From positions 1-40,013 of the forward strand of contig NZ_JAODNI010000243.1 of assembly GCF_025465255.1 (NCBI RefSeq): a DNA stretch of 40,013 bases, given 5' to 3'. The translations under genes and the position numbers were made by a program. The stretch's first letter is position 1, and every line of letters begins with the position of its first letter. Shown piece by piece: positions 32,579 to 40,013 of the stretch. The notes beneath the pieces are model-generated. The model was not told the origin of the DNA. It worked only from the letters and a program-made list of their open reading frames with translations, and made no database searches. Origin of the DNA: Pseudonocardia sp. GTDB taxonomy: Bacteria > Actinomycetota > Actinomycetes > Mycobacteriales > Pseudonocardiaceae.

Positions 32579-33304
32579 ATGAGGCTCGAGCCCGCGGCCC
32601 GGGCGGACCGTGAGGGCGCCCCGTGCCCAGCGCTGGACGAGCCCGTGGCCCACCCCGGCCCGGCCGACCGGCCCTTCCCGACGAACTCCAACGCGGCCCC
32701 GGCGGCCCGGGACGTCCACGCGGCCCGTCGTCACCGGGAGCTGCAGCAGTGGCATGCGCGGCTCCGCCTCGAACGGCAGCTGCACGACGGCGCCGCCCTC
32801 CGGATCTCCGCGCTGGCCCTGCAGCTCGGGCTGTTCCAGCACCGGGTGCCCCCGGGCGAACCCGAGCTGCGCGACGCCGTCGGGACCCTGCAGGACGAGC
32901 TGGCGACGGCCCTGCAGGAGCTGCGGGACGTCGCGGCGAAGATCTATCCGCCGCTGCTCGACCAGGCCGGCCTCGGGCCCGCCCTGCGCAACCTCGTGGA
33001 GCGCCTCGACGCGCCCGTCCGGGTCACCGCAGGCCCGGAGCGATTCGGTGCCGCCGCGGAGGGGGCGGTCTACTTCGCGCTGGCGGACGCCCTCGGCGTT
33101 GACGCCGGGGCGCTGCCGGACGAGGTGAGGGTGACCCGCGAGTCCGATCATCTCGTCGTCGTCGTGTCCGGCGCGGGCGTCGGCCTCGGCGAGCTCATCC
33201 GGGACCGTGCCTTCCCGCTGGGCGGGTCCGTGACCGGCCCGGATGTCCGTGCTGCCGAGCCGCACGGCGTCGGCACGATCGTTGTGAGGATCCCATGCGA
33301 GTAG
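32579..33304 (+). CDS. Small soluble HisKA_3 histidine kinase with reduced ATPase domain
   Basis: A 241-residue protein without membrane spans. RLRLERQLHDGAALRISALALQLGLF is the HisKA_3 dimerisation and phosphoacceptor helix (His69), followed by ELATALQELRDVAAKIYPPLLDQAGLGPAL. The ATPase part is short: AEGAVYFALADALGVDAGAL stands where the N box should be but lacks the Asn, and only a weak GVGLGEL and HGVGTIVVRIP remain of the G boxes. It may not bind ATP in the usual way. The first 45 residues are unstructured, and ATG 32579 has no good ribosome site. The stop overlaps the response regulator start by ten bases, so the two form a pair. Confidence 0.78.
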   Translation: MRLEPAARADREGAPCPALDEPVAHPGPADRPFPTNSNAAPAARDVHAARRHRELQQWHARLRLERQLHDGAALRISALALQLGLFQHRVPPGEPELRDAVGTLQDELATALQELRDVAAKIYPPLLDQAGLGPALRNLVERLDAPVRVTAGPERFGAAAEGAVYFALADALGVDAGALPDEVRVTRESDHLVVVVSGAGVGLGELIRDRAFPLGGSVTGPDVRAAEPHGVGTIVVRIPCE

Positions 33305-33960
33305 CCCTGGCCGAGGACGGCGCCCTGTTCCGCGAGGGCCTGCTGATGCTGTTGCAGGCGGCCGGCCACGAGGTGGTCGCGGTCGCCGCCGGGGGCGACG
33401 AGCTGATCTCGCTGCTCGCGACGACGCCGGCGGACGTCGCGATCCTGGACATCCGGATGCCGCCCGAGCCTGACGGCGGGCTGATCACCGCCGAGCGGCT
33501 GCGCGGCAAGTACCCGGAGATGGGCCTGCTGTTCCTCTCGCACTACGCCGAGTCGCACTACCTGATGCGCATCCTGGAGATCGGCACGGACTCGATCGGC
33601 TACCGGCTCAAGGAGCGTGTCGGCAGCGTCGAGGTCCTCAGCGACACCCTGGGCCGGATCGCCGACGGCGAGATCGTCATCGAGCCGGTCCTGGCGAAAC
33701 GGCTGGTGGAGCGCCCGCGCGGGCAGAAGAAGGACGAGATCGCGGCGCTGAGCGAGCGCGAGGTGGACGTGCTGCGGCTGATGGCCGAGGGCCGCTCCAA
33801 CAACGGGATCGCGAGCCAGCTGGTCGTCACGCCCAAGGCAATCGAGAAGAACATCGCGAACATCTTCGCCAAGCTCAACCTGCACACCGACACCTCCGAG
33901 CACCACCGCCGGGTCCTCGCGGTGCTCACCTACCTGCGCTCGCAGCGCGACGGGAGCTGA
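33295..33960 (+). CDS. NarL/LuxR-family response regulator
   Basis: A 221-residue regulator. The receiver has the acidic pair in ALAEDGALFREGL, phosphoacceptor Asp52 in AILDIRMPP, the Ser of LFLSHYAE and Lys in GYRLKERV (canonical switch and Lys). The C-terminal LuxR helix-turn-helix reads LSEREVDVLRLMAEGRSNNGIASQLVV, then KAIEKNIANIFAKLNLH. It starts inside the end of the upstream kinase gene and is followed by two more kinase-like genes. It is the only response regulator in the cluster, so all the kinases may feed into it. It may bind the shared GC-rich palindromes upstream. Confidence 0.93.
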   Translation: MRVALAEDGALFREGLLMLLQAAGHEVVAVAAGGDELISLLATTPADVAILDIRMPPEPDGGLITAERLRGKYPEMGLLFLSHYAESHYLMRILEIGTDSIGYRLKERVGSVEVLSDTLGRIADGEIVIEPVLAKRLVERPRGQKKDEIAALSEREVDVLRLMAEGRSNNGIASQLVVTPKAIEKNIANIFAKLNLHTDTSEHHRRVLAVLTYLRSQRDGS

Positions 33961-33984
33961 GCGCAGGTCCTTGGTCCAGGACGC

Positions 33985-34002
33985 CGGACGCTCTAGCGTC
34001 CG
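33985..34002. promoter_or_regulatory. 18-bp palindrome between regulator and second kinase
   Basis: CGGACGCTCTAGCGTCCG has two eight-base perfect arms around CT, 24 bp after the regulator stop and 43 bp before the next start. It could be a dimer-binding operator or a short attenuating hairpin; a second stem CCGGGC-ATGC-GCCCGG follows. Confidence 0.45.
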
Positions 34003-34044
34003 CGTGGGACCGGGCATGCGCCCGGGTGGGGCCGGTGGTGGCTG

Positions 34045-35364
34045 ATGAACCGGGTGATCGCGACCGCGCTGCGCGCGACGGGCGTCGGCGTCGTGGTGCT
34101 GGCGGTGTTCGTCGTGGTCGTCGGCGTGCCCGGATGGATCCTGGGCGTGGGTCTCGGCCAGGTCGGGGTGCTGCTGCCGTTCGTCGCCGCGACCGTCTGC
34201 GCCATGGTGGTCAAGCCCGTCCTGCGCCGGGTGGACCGGCTCGTCGAGCGGCTGACCCAGCACCGGGGCACCACGCCGTACTCCGCGCTCGCCGAGACCG
34301 CCGCCCGGATCCGCAGCGGCAGCCCGGACTCCGCCCTCCCCGGCCTGGCCGAGGTGCTCGCGGAGGGGACCGCGGCGCAGCGCGCCGTCCTGTGGCTCGC
34401 CGTGTCGGACCGGCTGGTCGCCGCGGCCGTCCATCCGCCACCGCCCGCGGGGGAGGAGATGGACAGCGCCGACAACCTCGCCGTCCTGCTGGACCGCCCG
34501 GACACCGACCACGTCGTCCCGATCGTCGACGGCACGGTCCTGCGCGCGGCCCTCGCGATCGGCAAGCCCGGCGCCGCCATCACCCCTGCGGACCAGCAGC
34601 TCATGCGGGACGTCGCCGGAGGCGCGGGTCTGCTGCTGCGTGGGGTCGCCATGAACACCGAGCTCCGGGAACGGGTGCGTCGGGCCGACGAGCTGGCCGG
34701 CGAGCTGGTGCGCTCCCAGGAGCGCCTGACGTCCGCGCGGGACGTCGAGCGCCGCCGGCTCGTCGGCGAGCTCTCCCACGCGACGACCGACCGGCTCTCG
34801 ACCCTGCGGATCGCCCTCGACGGGGCCCGCGAGGACCTGGTGTCCGACACCCCGGACCCGCGCCGCGCAGGAGCCGCGCTCCTGCGCGCGCGGACCGGCC
34901 TGGAGGAGCTGCTGGACCGGTTCCGGGTGATCGCGCGCGGCGTCTACCCGGCGATGCTGCGGGACCAGGGCCCGGCGAGCGCGCTCGACGAGATCGCGGC
35001 GGACCTGGACCGGGAGGTCGACCTGCGCGGCGGGTCCGAGACGCGGCTGGCGTGGGAGGTCGAGTCCGGCATCTACTACGTGGCCGCGTCGGCGATGCAA
35101 CGGCTCGCGGAGCATCCCGGCCCCGCGCTCACGGTCGAGCTGTCGCACGCGGACGGCCGGTTCGCGGTGCGGGTCGTGGACCCGGCCCCGTCAGTCACCG
35201 CCGGCGACCTGCGGGCCGCCCTGAGCGGGGACCTCGAACGGCTCGCGGCCCTCGGCGGGGACGTGGAGCTCGTCACCGAGCCGTCCGGTGCGCTCGTACT
35301 GGTCGCGAGCCTGCCGGAACGGCTCGAACCCCTCGTCGACGTCATCCGGGAGGGACGGGCGTGA
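34045..35364 (+). CDS. Membrane HisKA_3-type kinase homologue with degenerate H and N boxes
   Basis: A 439-residue protein with two N-terminal spans (about 11-31 and 36-57), a GAF-like central region (100-200) and a HisKA_3-like helix RDVERRRLVGELSHATTDRLSTL. In active members this reads ERRRIERDLHDGAQ; here the phosphoacceptor position is Ser244 and a His lies one residue later. The ATPase region has IYYVAASAMQRLAEHPGPAL in place of the N box, without its Asn residues, and only VVDPAPSV where DxGxG should be. It is probably a non-catalytic partner for the next kinase or a scaffold. The stop overlaps the next gene as GTGA, indicating co-production. No ribosome site stronger than GGTGG is seen before the ATG. 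Confidence 0.78.
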   Translation: MNRVIATALRATGVGVVVLAVFVVVVGVPGWILGVGLGQVGVLLPFVAATVCAMVVKPVLRRVDRLVERLTQHRGTTPYSALAETAARIRSGSPDSALPGLAEVLAEGTAAQRAVLWLAVSDRLVAAAVHPPPPAGEEMDSADNLAVLLDRPDTDHVVPIVDGTVLRAALAIGKPGAAITPADQQLMRDVAGGAGLLLRGVAMNTELRERVRRADELAGELVRSQERLTSARDVERRRLVGELSHATTDRLSTLRIALDGAREDLVSDTPDPRRAGAALLRARTGLEELLDRFRVIARGVYPAMLRDQGPASALDEIAADLDREVDLRGGSETRLAWEVESGIYYVAASAMQRLAEHPGPALTVELSHADGRFAVRVVDPAPSVTAGDLRAALSGDLERLAALGGDVELVTEPSGALVLVASLPERLEPLVDVIREGRA

Positions 35365-38300
35365 GCGGCTCGGGACGGGCGGCGCGCGGCGCGTTCCTCG
35401 CGGTCCTGGCCGTCTGCACCGTCGTGGCGGTCGGCTGGCTCGCCGTCGGCGCGTACGTCGCGGTCGTCCAGTACTGGCCGGGCGCCCTCGAGGCCACCGA
35501 GTCCGCGGGGGCCGCGGGCAGCCGGTGGTCCGCGGCCGTCGCGGCCGCGGCCCCGGCCAGCGAGCCGCTGGACCAGGCCGTCCTCGACTACGCGCTGAGC
35601 CTCGCGAACCTGGTCATCGCGGTGATCCTGCTGCTCCTGGGCGGCCGCGCGTGGTCGATCCGGCTGCTCGCCGTGGCGATGGTCGGCTCGGCGGGCGCGT
35701 TCAACCTGCAGGCCCACGCCGCGGCGACGGCGGTGCAGGCGGCCACCGGGTTCGGCGTCGGCGGCCTCCACCAGATCGTGCTGCACGGCATCGCCTCGGC
35801 CGCCTACATCCTGGCGCTGCTGGTCTTCCCGACGCCCACCGCCTCGGCCTGGTGGGACGCCCGGCCGGGCGCCCGGTCGAGCCGCTTCGGGCTGGCCGTC
35901 GTCGGGGTCGGAGTCCTGGTCGTCGTCGGGTTCGGGACGGCCCTGCTGTGGCACACCGCGAGCTGCGTGCTGTTCTTCGGGTTCCTCGTCCCGGTCACCG
36001 GCCTGGTCGTGCTGCCCCGGCGGATCAAGGCCGGGCGGACGGCGGAGCTGCGCACCCAGGCGCGGCTGGTGTTCAGCCTGCTGGTCGCGGCGTCCGCCGG
36101 CGTCGTGGTGCTGGGCATCAGCACGCTGCTGCTCTGGGCGCTCGGCGTCCCGGGCCTGACCCTGTACGACCCGACGGCCCACGGCGGCGGCAGCGAGCCC
36201 CTGGCCCTGCTCTTCTGGTCCTCCCGGCTGGCGGCCGCGGCGATCGCCGTCGCGGTGCTCGTGGCCGTCCGCGCGGACCGGCTCTGGACCGCGGAGCGGG
36301 TCTTCAGCCGCGGGCTCGCCGCGGCCCTCGCGATCGCGCTGGTCGGCGGCGGCGTCGTCTGCGTCCAGGCCGTGGCCACGGAGGCCGGACTCGGCACCCT
36401 CGGCTCGCTGCTGCCCGCCGCGGTGCTCGCGGCGCTGGCGTTCCTCCCGGTCTACACGACCGTCGAGGGGCTCACGGACCGGCTGCTCTTCGGCCGCCGG
36501 CCGACCCCGTACCGGGCCCTCGCGGACGTCGCGGCGCTGTCCCGCACGACCTCGGACGCGCCGGACCTCGCCCGGGTGGCCGAGGCGGTCGGGGAGGCGC
36601 TGGGGGCGACGACGTGCCGGCTCACCGTCGTACGCCCGGGGCTCCGCGACCGGACCTACGCGTGGTCCGCGGCAGGGGTGCCGGCGGGCGAGCAGGGCGA
36701 TCTCGTCGCGGTCCCCGTGCGCAGCGGCGAGCGCCGGATCGGGACGCTCGCGGTGGACCGCGCCGCCGTCGCCGGGCTGCACGCCGAACGCCGGCACCTG
36801 CTGGAGGACATCGCGGACAGCCTCGGGGCGGTCGTCGACGCGAGCCGGCTCGGCATCGAGCTGGAACGCCAGCTGCGGGCCGCGCTCGCGCACGCCGCGG
36901 GCATCGCCGGGTCCCGCCGGCAGGCGGTCTCGGAGATGGACCAGGAACGCCGCCGCATCGAGCGGGACCTGCACGACGGCGCCCAGCACCAGCTCGTCTC
37001 GCTGCGGCTGGTGCTCGGCATGGTCGAGCACGAGGTCGAGAACGGGCGGCTGCCGCAGGCGGCCGAGCGGCTGGGGGTGTTGGTGGGGCAGCTCGACACC
37101 GCCGAGGCGGTCCTCGCCGAGACAGCGAGCGGGGTGCGCTCGATGGCGCTGGCCGAGCGCGGGCTGGTGGCCGCGCTGGAGGCGGAGCTGACCGGCCCGC
37201 ACACGACCGTGCGGATCGAGTCCGGGCTCGATCCCGACCGGCGGTTCCCGATCGAGCTGGAGTCCGCCGTCTACTTCTGCTGCCTGGAGTCGGTGAACAA
37301 CGCCCACAAGCACGCCCCGGGCGCCGGGATCGTCGTGCGGTTCGACGAGACCGGCGGCCGGCTGCAGTTCACCGTCCGGGACGAGGGCCCGGGCTTCGAA
37401 CTGCCCGCGCTCACCCACGTGGGCCCGCGGGCCGCGTCCGCCGGGCGGGGGCTGCGCAACCTGGCCGCGCGCATCCTCGCGGTGGGCGGGCTGGTGGACA
37501 TCCGCTCGGCGCCGGGCCAGGGCACCGTCGTCGAGGGCTCGGTCCCGGTGCCCGCGGCGGAGCTGGGGGCCGCGATCGCCGCCGAGGCCTTCACCCCGGT
37601 CGGGGCCACCGAGCCGCTCGATGTCCCCGCCGTGCCCGATCACCGCGTACCCGATCACCGCGTACCCGATCACCGCGTGCCCGATCACCACCGGCCGGAC
37701 CTGGACGGGGTGACCGAGGCGATACCGGCCGTGGTGCCCGAACCCTCGCCCGAGCGCGCGGCGGTCGACGAGCCGGACGTCCGGACGCTGCACGGGCGGG
37801 TCCGCGCGGTCGTCGCCGAGGCGCGCGGGGCCGTGACCGCCGCGGTCCCGGCCGCCCGGCTCGCCGCCGTCGCCGACCGGCTCGACGAGCCGGTGCGGAT
37901 CGGCGTCGACGGGCCGCCCGGCGTCGGGCTGTCGACGCTGGTCAGGGCGTTGACCCGGGCGGTGGAACCGATCGCGGGCGCGGTCGTGGCCGAGGGGACC
38001 GTGGACGCGGACGCCGTCGTCCTGCTGCTCGACGGAACCCCCGTGGACACCGGGGCCGCACCCGCCGTGGGTGTGCTCCCGCGCGCCGACGAGGCGGGCA
38101 CGGACCCGTGGCGGGAGGTCGAGCGCCTCCTCGCCGACCCGGGCGTCCGCCGGGCCTGCCACACCGTCGTCCCCGTGTCGGGTCTGCTGGCCCTCGGCGG
38201 CGCGGGCCTGGACGACGCCGACCTGGCCGAGCTGCGAAACGAAGCGCCGGCGGGCCGGTCGCTCGCCGACCGGCTCGGCGCCACCGGCCTGCAGCTCGCG

Positions 38301-38879
38301 GTCGAGCACGCCCGCGCGGGGTCCTCGACCGAGGCGCTCCGTGCGGAGCTCGTGCGCCGCAGCGGGGTGCCCCGGCTCCGCGAGCTGCTCGCCGTCGAGG
38401 TCGGAGGGCGGGCGGACGTGCTGCGGGTCCGGGCCGCACTGCACGAGCTGGAGGAGATCGCGGCGGAGCTGCCGGCTGCAGCGCCCAGCGCCCGGAACCT
38501 GCGCTACCAGCTCGACCGGATCCGGTCCGGGGCCCACGAGCTCGCGGAGGCGGACCTCGTCGACGCGCTGCGGGCCGGGCGCCCCGCGCTGTCGGACGAG
38601 GACCGGGCTGCGGCGGAGAAGCTGCTGGGCATGGCCGGTGACCTGCCGGCCGCACGGCTCGGCCTGCCGGACGGCGCGGGTGGTGACGACGTGCGGCTGG
38701 CGGCGGCCGCGCAGCTCTCGCGGTGGCGGCTGCGGGCATCGCAGCCGCTGGCGACGAAGGACTTCCGGGACGCGGCCGCGGTGCTGATCCGGACGTGCGA
38801 ACACCTCGTGTCCGCGGCACCGGCGACCGAGCCCACCCCTCCCGTGGACCCCGTTCGCCGCGCCGGCGCCCAGGCCTGA
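35361..38879 (+). CDS. Polytopic HisKA_3 histidine kinase fused to a degenerate dynamin-like GTPase domain
   Basis: A 1172-residue protein. Residues 10-370 carry about ten membrane spans, ending in TVEGLTDRLLFGRRPTPY, a hallmark of actinobacterial kinases; a GAF-like part follows (390-500). The kinase core is complete: DQERRRIERDLHDGAQHQL (His538), N box LESVNNAHKHAPG, G boxes VRDEGPGFE and GRGLRNLAARI. After a PDHRV repeat linker (758-780), residues 805-1150 resemble actinobacterial dynamin-like GTPases: VRIGVDGPPGVGLSTLVRAL is the P-loop with Leu857 instead of Lys, VGVLPRADE (903-911) matches the fourth GTPase motif and CHTVVPVSGLLA follows. Nucleotide binding by this part is doubtful. GTG start with GGAGGGA and GTGA overlap. 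Confidence 0.82.
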   Translation: MSGSGRAARGAFLAVLAVCTVVAVGWLAVGAYVAVVQYWPGALEATESAGAAGSRWSAAVAAAAPASEPLDQAVLDYALSLANLVIAVILLLLGGRAWSIRLLAVAMVGSAGAFNLQAHAAATAVQAATGFGVGGLHQIVLHGIASAAYILALLVFPTPTASAWWDARPGARSSRFGLAVVGVGVLVVVGFGTALLWHTASCVLFFGFLVPVTGLVVLPRRIKAGRTAELRTQARLVFSLLVAASAGVVVLGISTLLLWALGVPGLTLYDPTAHGGGSEPLALLFWSSRLAAAAIAVAVLVAVRADRLWTAERVFSRGLAAALAIALVGGGVVCVQAVATEAGLGTLGSLLPAAVLAALAFLPVYTTVEGLTDRLLFGRRPTPYRALADVAALSRTTSDAPDLARVAEAVGEALGATTCRLTVVRPGLRDRTYAWSAAGVPAGEQGDLVAVPVRSGERRIGTLAVDRAAVAGLHAERRHLLEDIADSLGAVVDASRLGIELERQLRAALAHAAGIAGSRRQAVSEMDQERRRIERDLHDGAQHQLVSLRLVLGMVEHEVENGRLPQAAERLGVLVGQLDTAEAVLAETASGVRSMALAERGLVAALEAELTGPHTTVRIESGLDPDRRFPIELESAVYFCCLESVNNAHKHAPGAGIVVRFDETGGRLQFTVRDEGPGFELPALTHVGPRAASAGRGLRNLAARILAVGGLVDIRSAPGQGTVVEGSVPVPAAELGAAIAAEAFTPVGATEPLDVPAVPDHRVPDHRVPDHRVPDHHRPDLDGVTEAIPAVVPEPSPERAAVDEPDVRTLHGRVRAVVAEARGAVTAAVPAARLAAVADRLDEPVRIGVDGPPGVGLSTLVRALTRAVEPIAGAVVAEGTVDADAVVLLLDGTPVDTGAAPAVGVLPRADEAGTDPWREVERLLADPGVRRACHTVVPVSGLLALGGAGLDDADLAELRNEAPAGRSLADRLGATGLQLAVEHARAGSSTEALRAELVRRSGVPRLRELLAVEVGGRADVLRVRAALHELEEIAAELPAAAPSARNLRYQLDRIRSGAHELAEADLVDALRAGRPALSDEDRAAAEKLLGMAGDLPAARLGLPDGAGGDDVRLAAAAQLSRWRLRASQPLATKDFRDAAAVLIRTCEHLVSAAPATEPTPPVDPVRRAGAQA
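37635..37689 (+). repeat. 15-bp in-frame repeat encoding PDHRV
   Basis: Units of CCCGATCACCGCGTA start at 37635, 37650 and 37665, with a fourth partial unit from 37680. They form the linker between the kinase and the GTPase-like domain, so slippage would change linker length in steps of five residues. Confidence 0.9.
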
Positions 38880-38986
38880 CGTCCTGCGCCGTTCGGGCCA
38901 TCCTTCGATCGTCCGAGTGGAACCGTCGGACCCCGGTGATTGACTGTCCGCGGCGTCGGGGGACGGCACGGTGGCAAGGGGTGACG

Positions 38987-40013
38987 GTGATCCCTGATGT
39001 TTCGGGCGGCTCGGGCATGACCGGCGTTCTCGGGCTGGCGCTGCAGGTGGGACGCACGCCCGCCGCCGAGCTCGATCTCGGTGCGATGCTCTCGGGCGTG
39101 TGCGCGGGCCTGCCGGCGGCCTTGGGTGTCTCGGGTGCGGTGATCGTGCTGGCGGAGCCGCCGGACCCGGTGAGCGGCGCCGTCTTCGGGTCGGACGAGG
39201 CGTCCGCCCGGCTGGGGTTGCTGCAGCACCGCGCCGGTTCCGGCCCGGCCCTCGGCGCGGCGCGGTCCGGCCGCGCGATGGTCACGCCGGACCTCACCCG
39301 GATCGGCCCACCCGAGCTCGCGGCCGCCGCCGCGGACACCGGCCTCGTCGTCTCGGTGGCCGTGCCGCTGGCGCTCGACGGGCACGCGGTCGGCGGCCTG
39401 CAGCTGCTCGGGCACCCGGGGGTGCGGATGGACTCGCACCTGGCGGACGAGCTGTCCCCGCTGGTCGAGGCGCTGTCCGCGCGCCTCGCGGACGTCCGGG
39501 AGCTGAGCCGGTGCAGGGCCGCGGTCGCCCGGTCGACGGCGGAGCGGGAGCGCTCCACCCCCGTGGAGCAGGCCACGGGGATGCTGGCCGAGCGGTACCG
39601 CACGGACGTCGAGGAAGCCGGGCGCTACCTGCGCAGCCAGGCCGGGAACACCGGTCGTGAGCTCGCCGAGACGGCGGCCGCGGTGATCGAGCGCCGAGAC
39701 GGCGACGGCGCGGTGGCACCGACGGTGCCGGGGCCCCGGGAGGGCGGGCCGGGGGAGCGGGTGGAGCCCGGCCCACCCGCCGGGACGGGCGGACACCGGC
39801 GCGCGGGTGCCGCGCCTCCGGAGGACCTGCGGGCCCGCGAGGACCGGTTCCGGGAGGCGCGTTCCCGGGCCGCGGAGCCGCGCCGCCCGCGAGACCTCCG
39901 GCCGGAGGGCCGGGCCGGCCCGCATCCGCCTCTGCCTCTGCCGGAGCAGTCCGGCCCGGCGCAGCCCGAACCGGCGCAGCCCGAACCGGCGCAGCCCGAA
40001 CCGGCGCAGCCCG
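38987..40013 (+). CDS. GAF-ANTAR domain protein (partial)
   Basis: The gene runs off the right edge; about 342 codons are visible. The first part (LALQVGRTPAAELDLGAMLSG, then VSGAVIVLAEPPDPVSGAVF and VSVAVPLALDGHAVGGLQLLG) is a GAF domain of the type found before ANTAR. Residues of the RNA-binding ANTAR domain follow: TPVEQATGMLAERYRTDVEEAGRYL, then ELAETAAAVI. A Pro/Arg/Glu-rich tail ends in an AQPEP repeat at the edge, which normal GAF-ANTAR proteins lack. ANTAR proteins act as antiterminators by binding paired RNA hairpins. GTG 38987 is chosen for AAGGGG six bases upstream; GTG 38981 and ATG 39017 are in frame. It follows the kinase-GTPase gene by 107 bp. Confidence 0.82.
   Translation, partial: MIPDVSGGSGMTGVLGLALQVGRTPAAELDLGAMLSGVCAGLPAALGVSGAVIVLAEPPDPVSGAVFGSDEASARLGLLQHRAGSGPALGAARSGRAMVTPDLTRIGPPELAAAAADTGLVVSVAVPLALDGHAVGGLQLLGHPGVRMDSHLADELSPLVEALSARLADVRELSRCRAAVARSTAERERSTPVEQATGMLAERYRTDVEEAGRYLRSQAGNTGRELAETAAAVIERRDGDGAVAPTVPGPREGGPGERVEPGPPAGTGGHRRAGAAPPEDLRAREDRFREARSRAAEPRRPRDLRPEGRAGPHPPLPLPEQSGPAQPEPAQPEPAQPEPAQP
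39962..40013 (+). repeat. 15-bp in-frame repeat encoding QPEPA at the right edge
   Basis: CAGCCCGAACCGGCG is repeated from 39962, 39977 and 39992 and continues past the edge. It extends the C-terminal tail of the GAF-ANTAR protein; total copy number is unknown. Confidence 0.9.

Noticed and set aside
34026..35360. In-frame upstream extension of the kinase-GTPase protein
   Set aside because: This stretch encodes the second kinase homologue in another frame; the extension has shadow composition and the GTGA start at 35361 has a good ribosome site.
35076..38969. Minus-strand open frame of about 1300 codons opposite the kinase-GTPase gene
   Set aside because: Antisense of a gene with clear kinase motifs; its composition (Arg, Gly, Asp, His) is that of a codon-position shadow.
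38504..39925. Minus-strand open frame opposite the GAF-ANTAR gene
   Set aside because: The plus frame shows GAF and ANTAR motifs; the minus frame has no recognisable protein features.

Overview
The window is about 40 kb of very GC-rich DNA with frequent GTG starts, Shine-Dalgarno sites of the GGAGG type and many ATGA/GTGA gene overlaps. Families typical of Actinomycetota are present: DUF3039, a DUF7455-like small zinc protein, DUF6777, many HisKA_3 kinases, ANTAR and actinobacterial Hsp70-like ATPases. A member of the Pseudonocardiales is my best guess (inference). I see no tRNA, rRNA, transposase, phage gene or CRISPR array.

Region 1 (1-8.4 kb): a pseudouridine catabolism pair (PfkB kinase cut by the left edge, then psuG) lies divergent to a DUF3039 gene. 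Facing DUF3039 is a minus-strand operon, yihY > two 13-codon micro-ORFs > phaC-like > phaZ, in which every junction is an ATGA overlap. The PhaC homologue has lost its catalytic Cys and His. A DEAD/DEAH helicase follows on the plus strand. After it comes about 600 bp of non-coding DNA with two oppositely oriented arrays of a 22-bp repeat, and a small DUF7455-like gene.

Region 2 (8.6-15.8 kb): an EamA/DMT exporter, then a XylF-type sugar ABC operon (binding lipoprotein, strong intercistronic hairpin, single-domain ATPase, permease, ROK regulator), then two small minus-strand genes (DUF6777-like secreted protein and a Cys-containing micro-protein).

Region 3 (16-26.8 kb): a polysaccharide-type locus. 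It has a GT2 remnant in frame with a flippase, a GT39-like membrane glycosyltransferase with LGFP-like repeats, a membrane-anchored phosphatase-fold protein without catalytic Cys/Arg, two FemAB-like GNAT proteins around a GT4 glycosyltransferase, a glycosidase-like lipoprotein and a PIG-L deacetylase. Together these suggest synthesis, export, modification and trimming of a surface glycan.

Region 4 (26.8-32.4 kb): two paralogous Hsp70-like ATPases without a substrate-binding domain, both membrane-anchored. One ends in a C-terminal tail anchor. The other continues through the membrane into a seven-bladed YVTN propeller. Between them lie a DUF1775-like secreted protein and a small winged-helix-like protein.

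Region 5 (32.5 kb-end): a signalling cluster with a small HisKA_3 kinase, a NarL-type response regulator, a second kinase with degenerate H and N boxes, an 1172-residue polytopic histidine kinase fused to a GTPase-like domain whose P-loop Lys is replaced by Leu, and a GAF-ANTAR protein running off the right edge. A 15-bp near-palindrome occurs both upstream of this cluster and upstream of the polysaccharide locus, suggesting a shared regulator.
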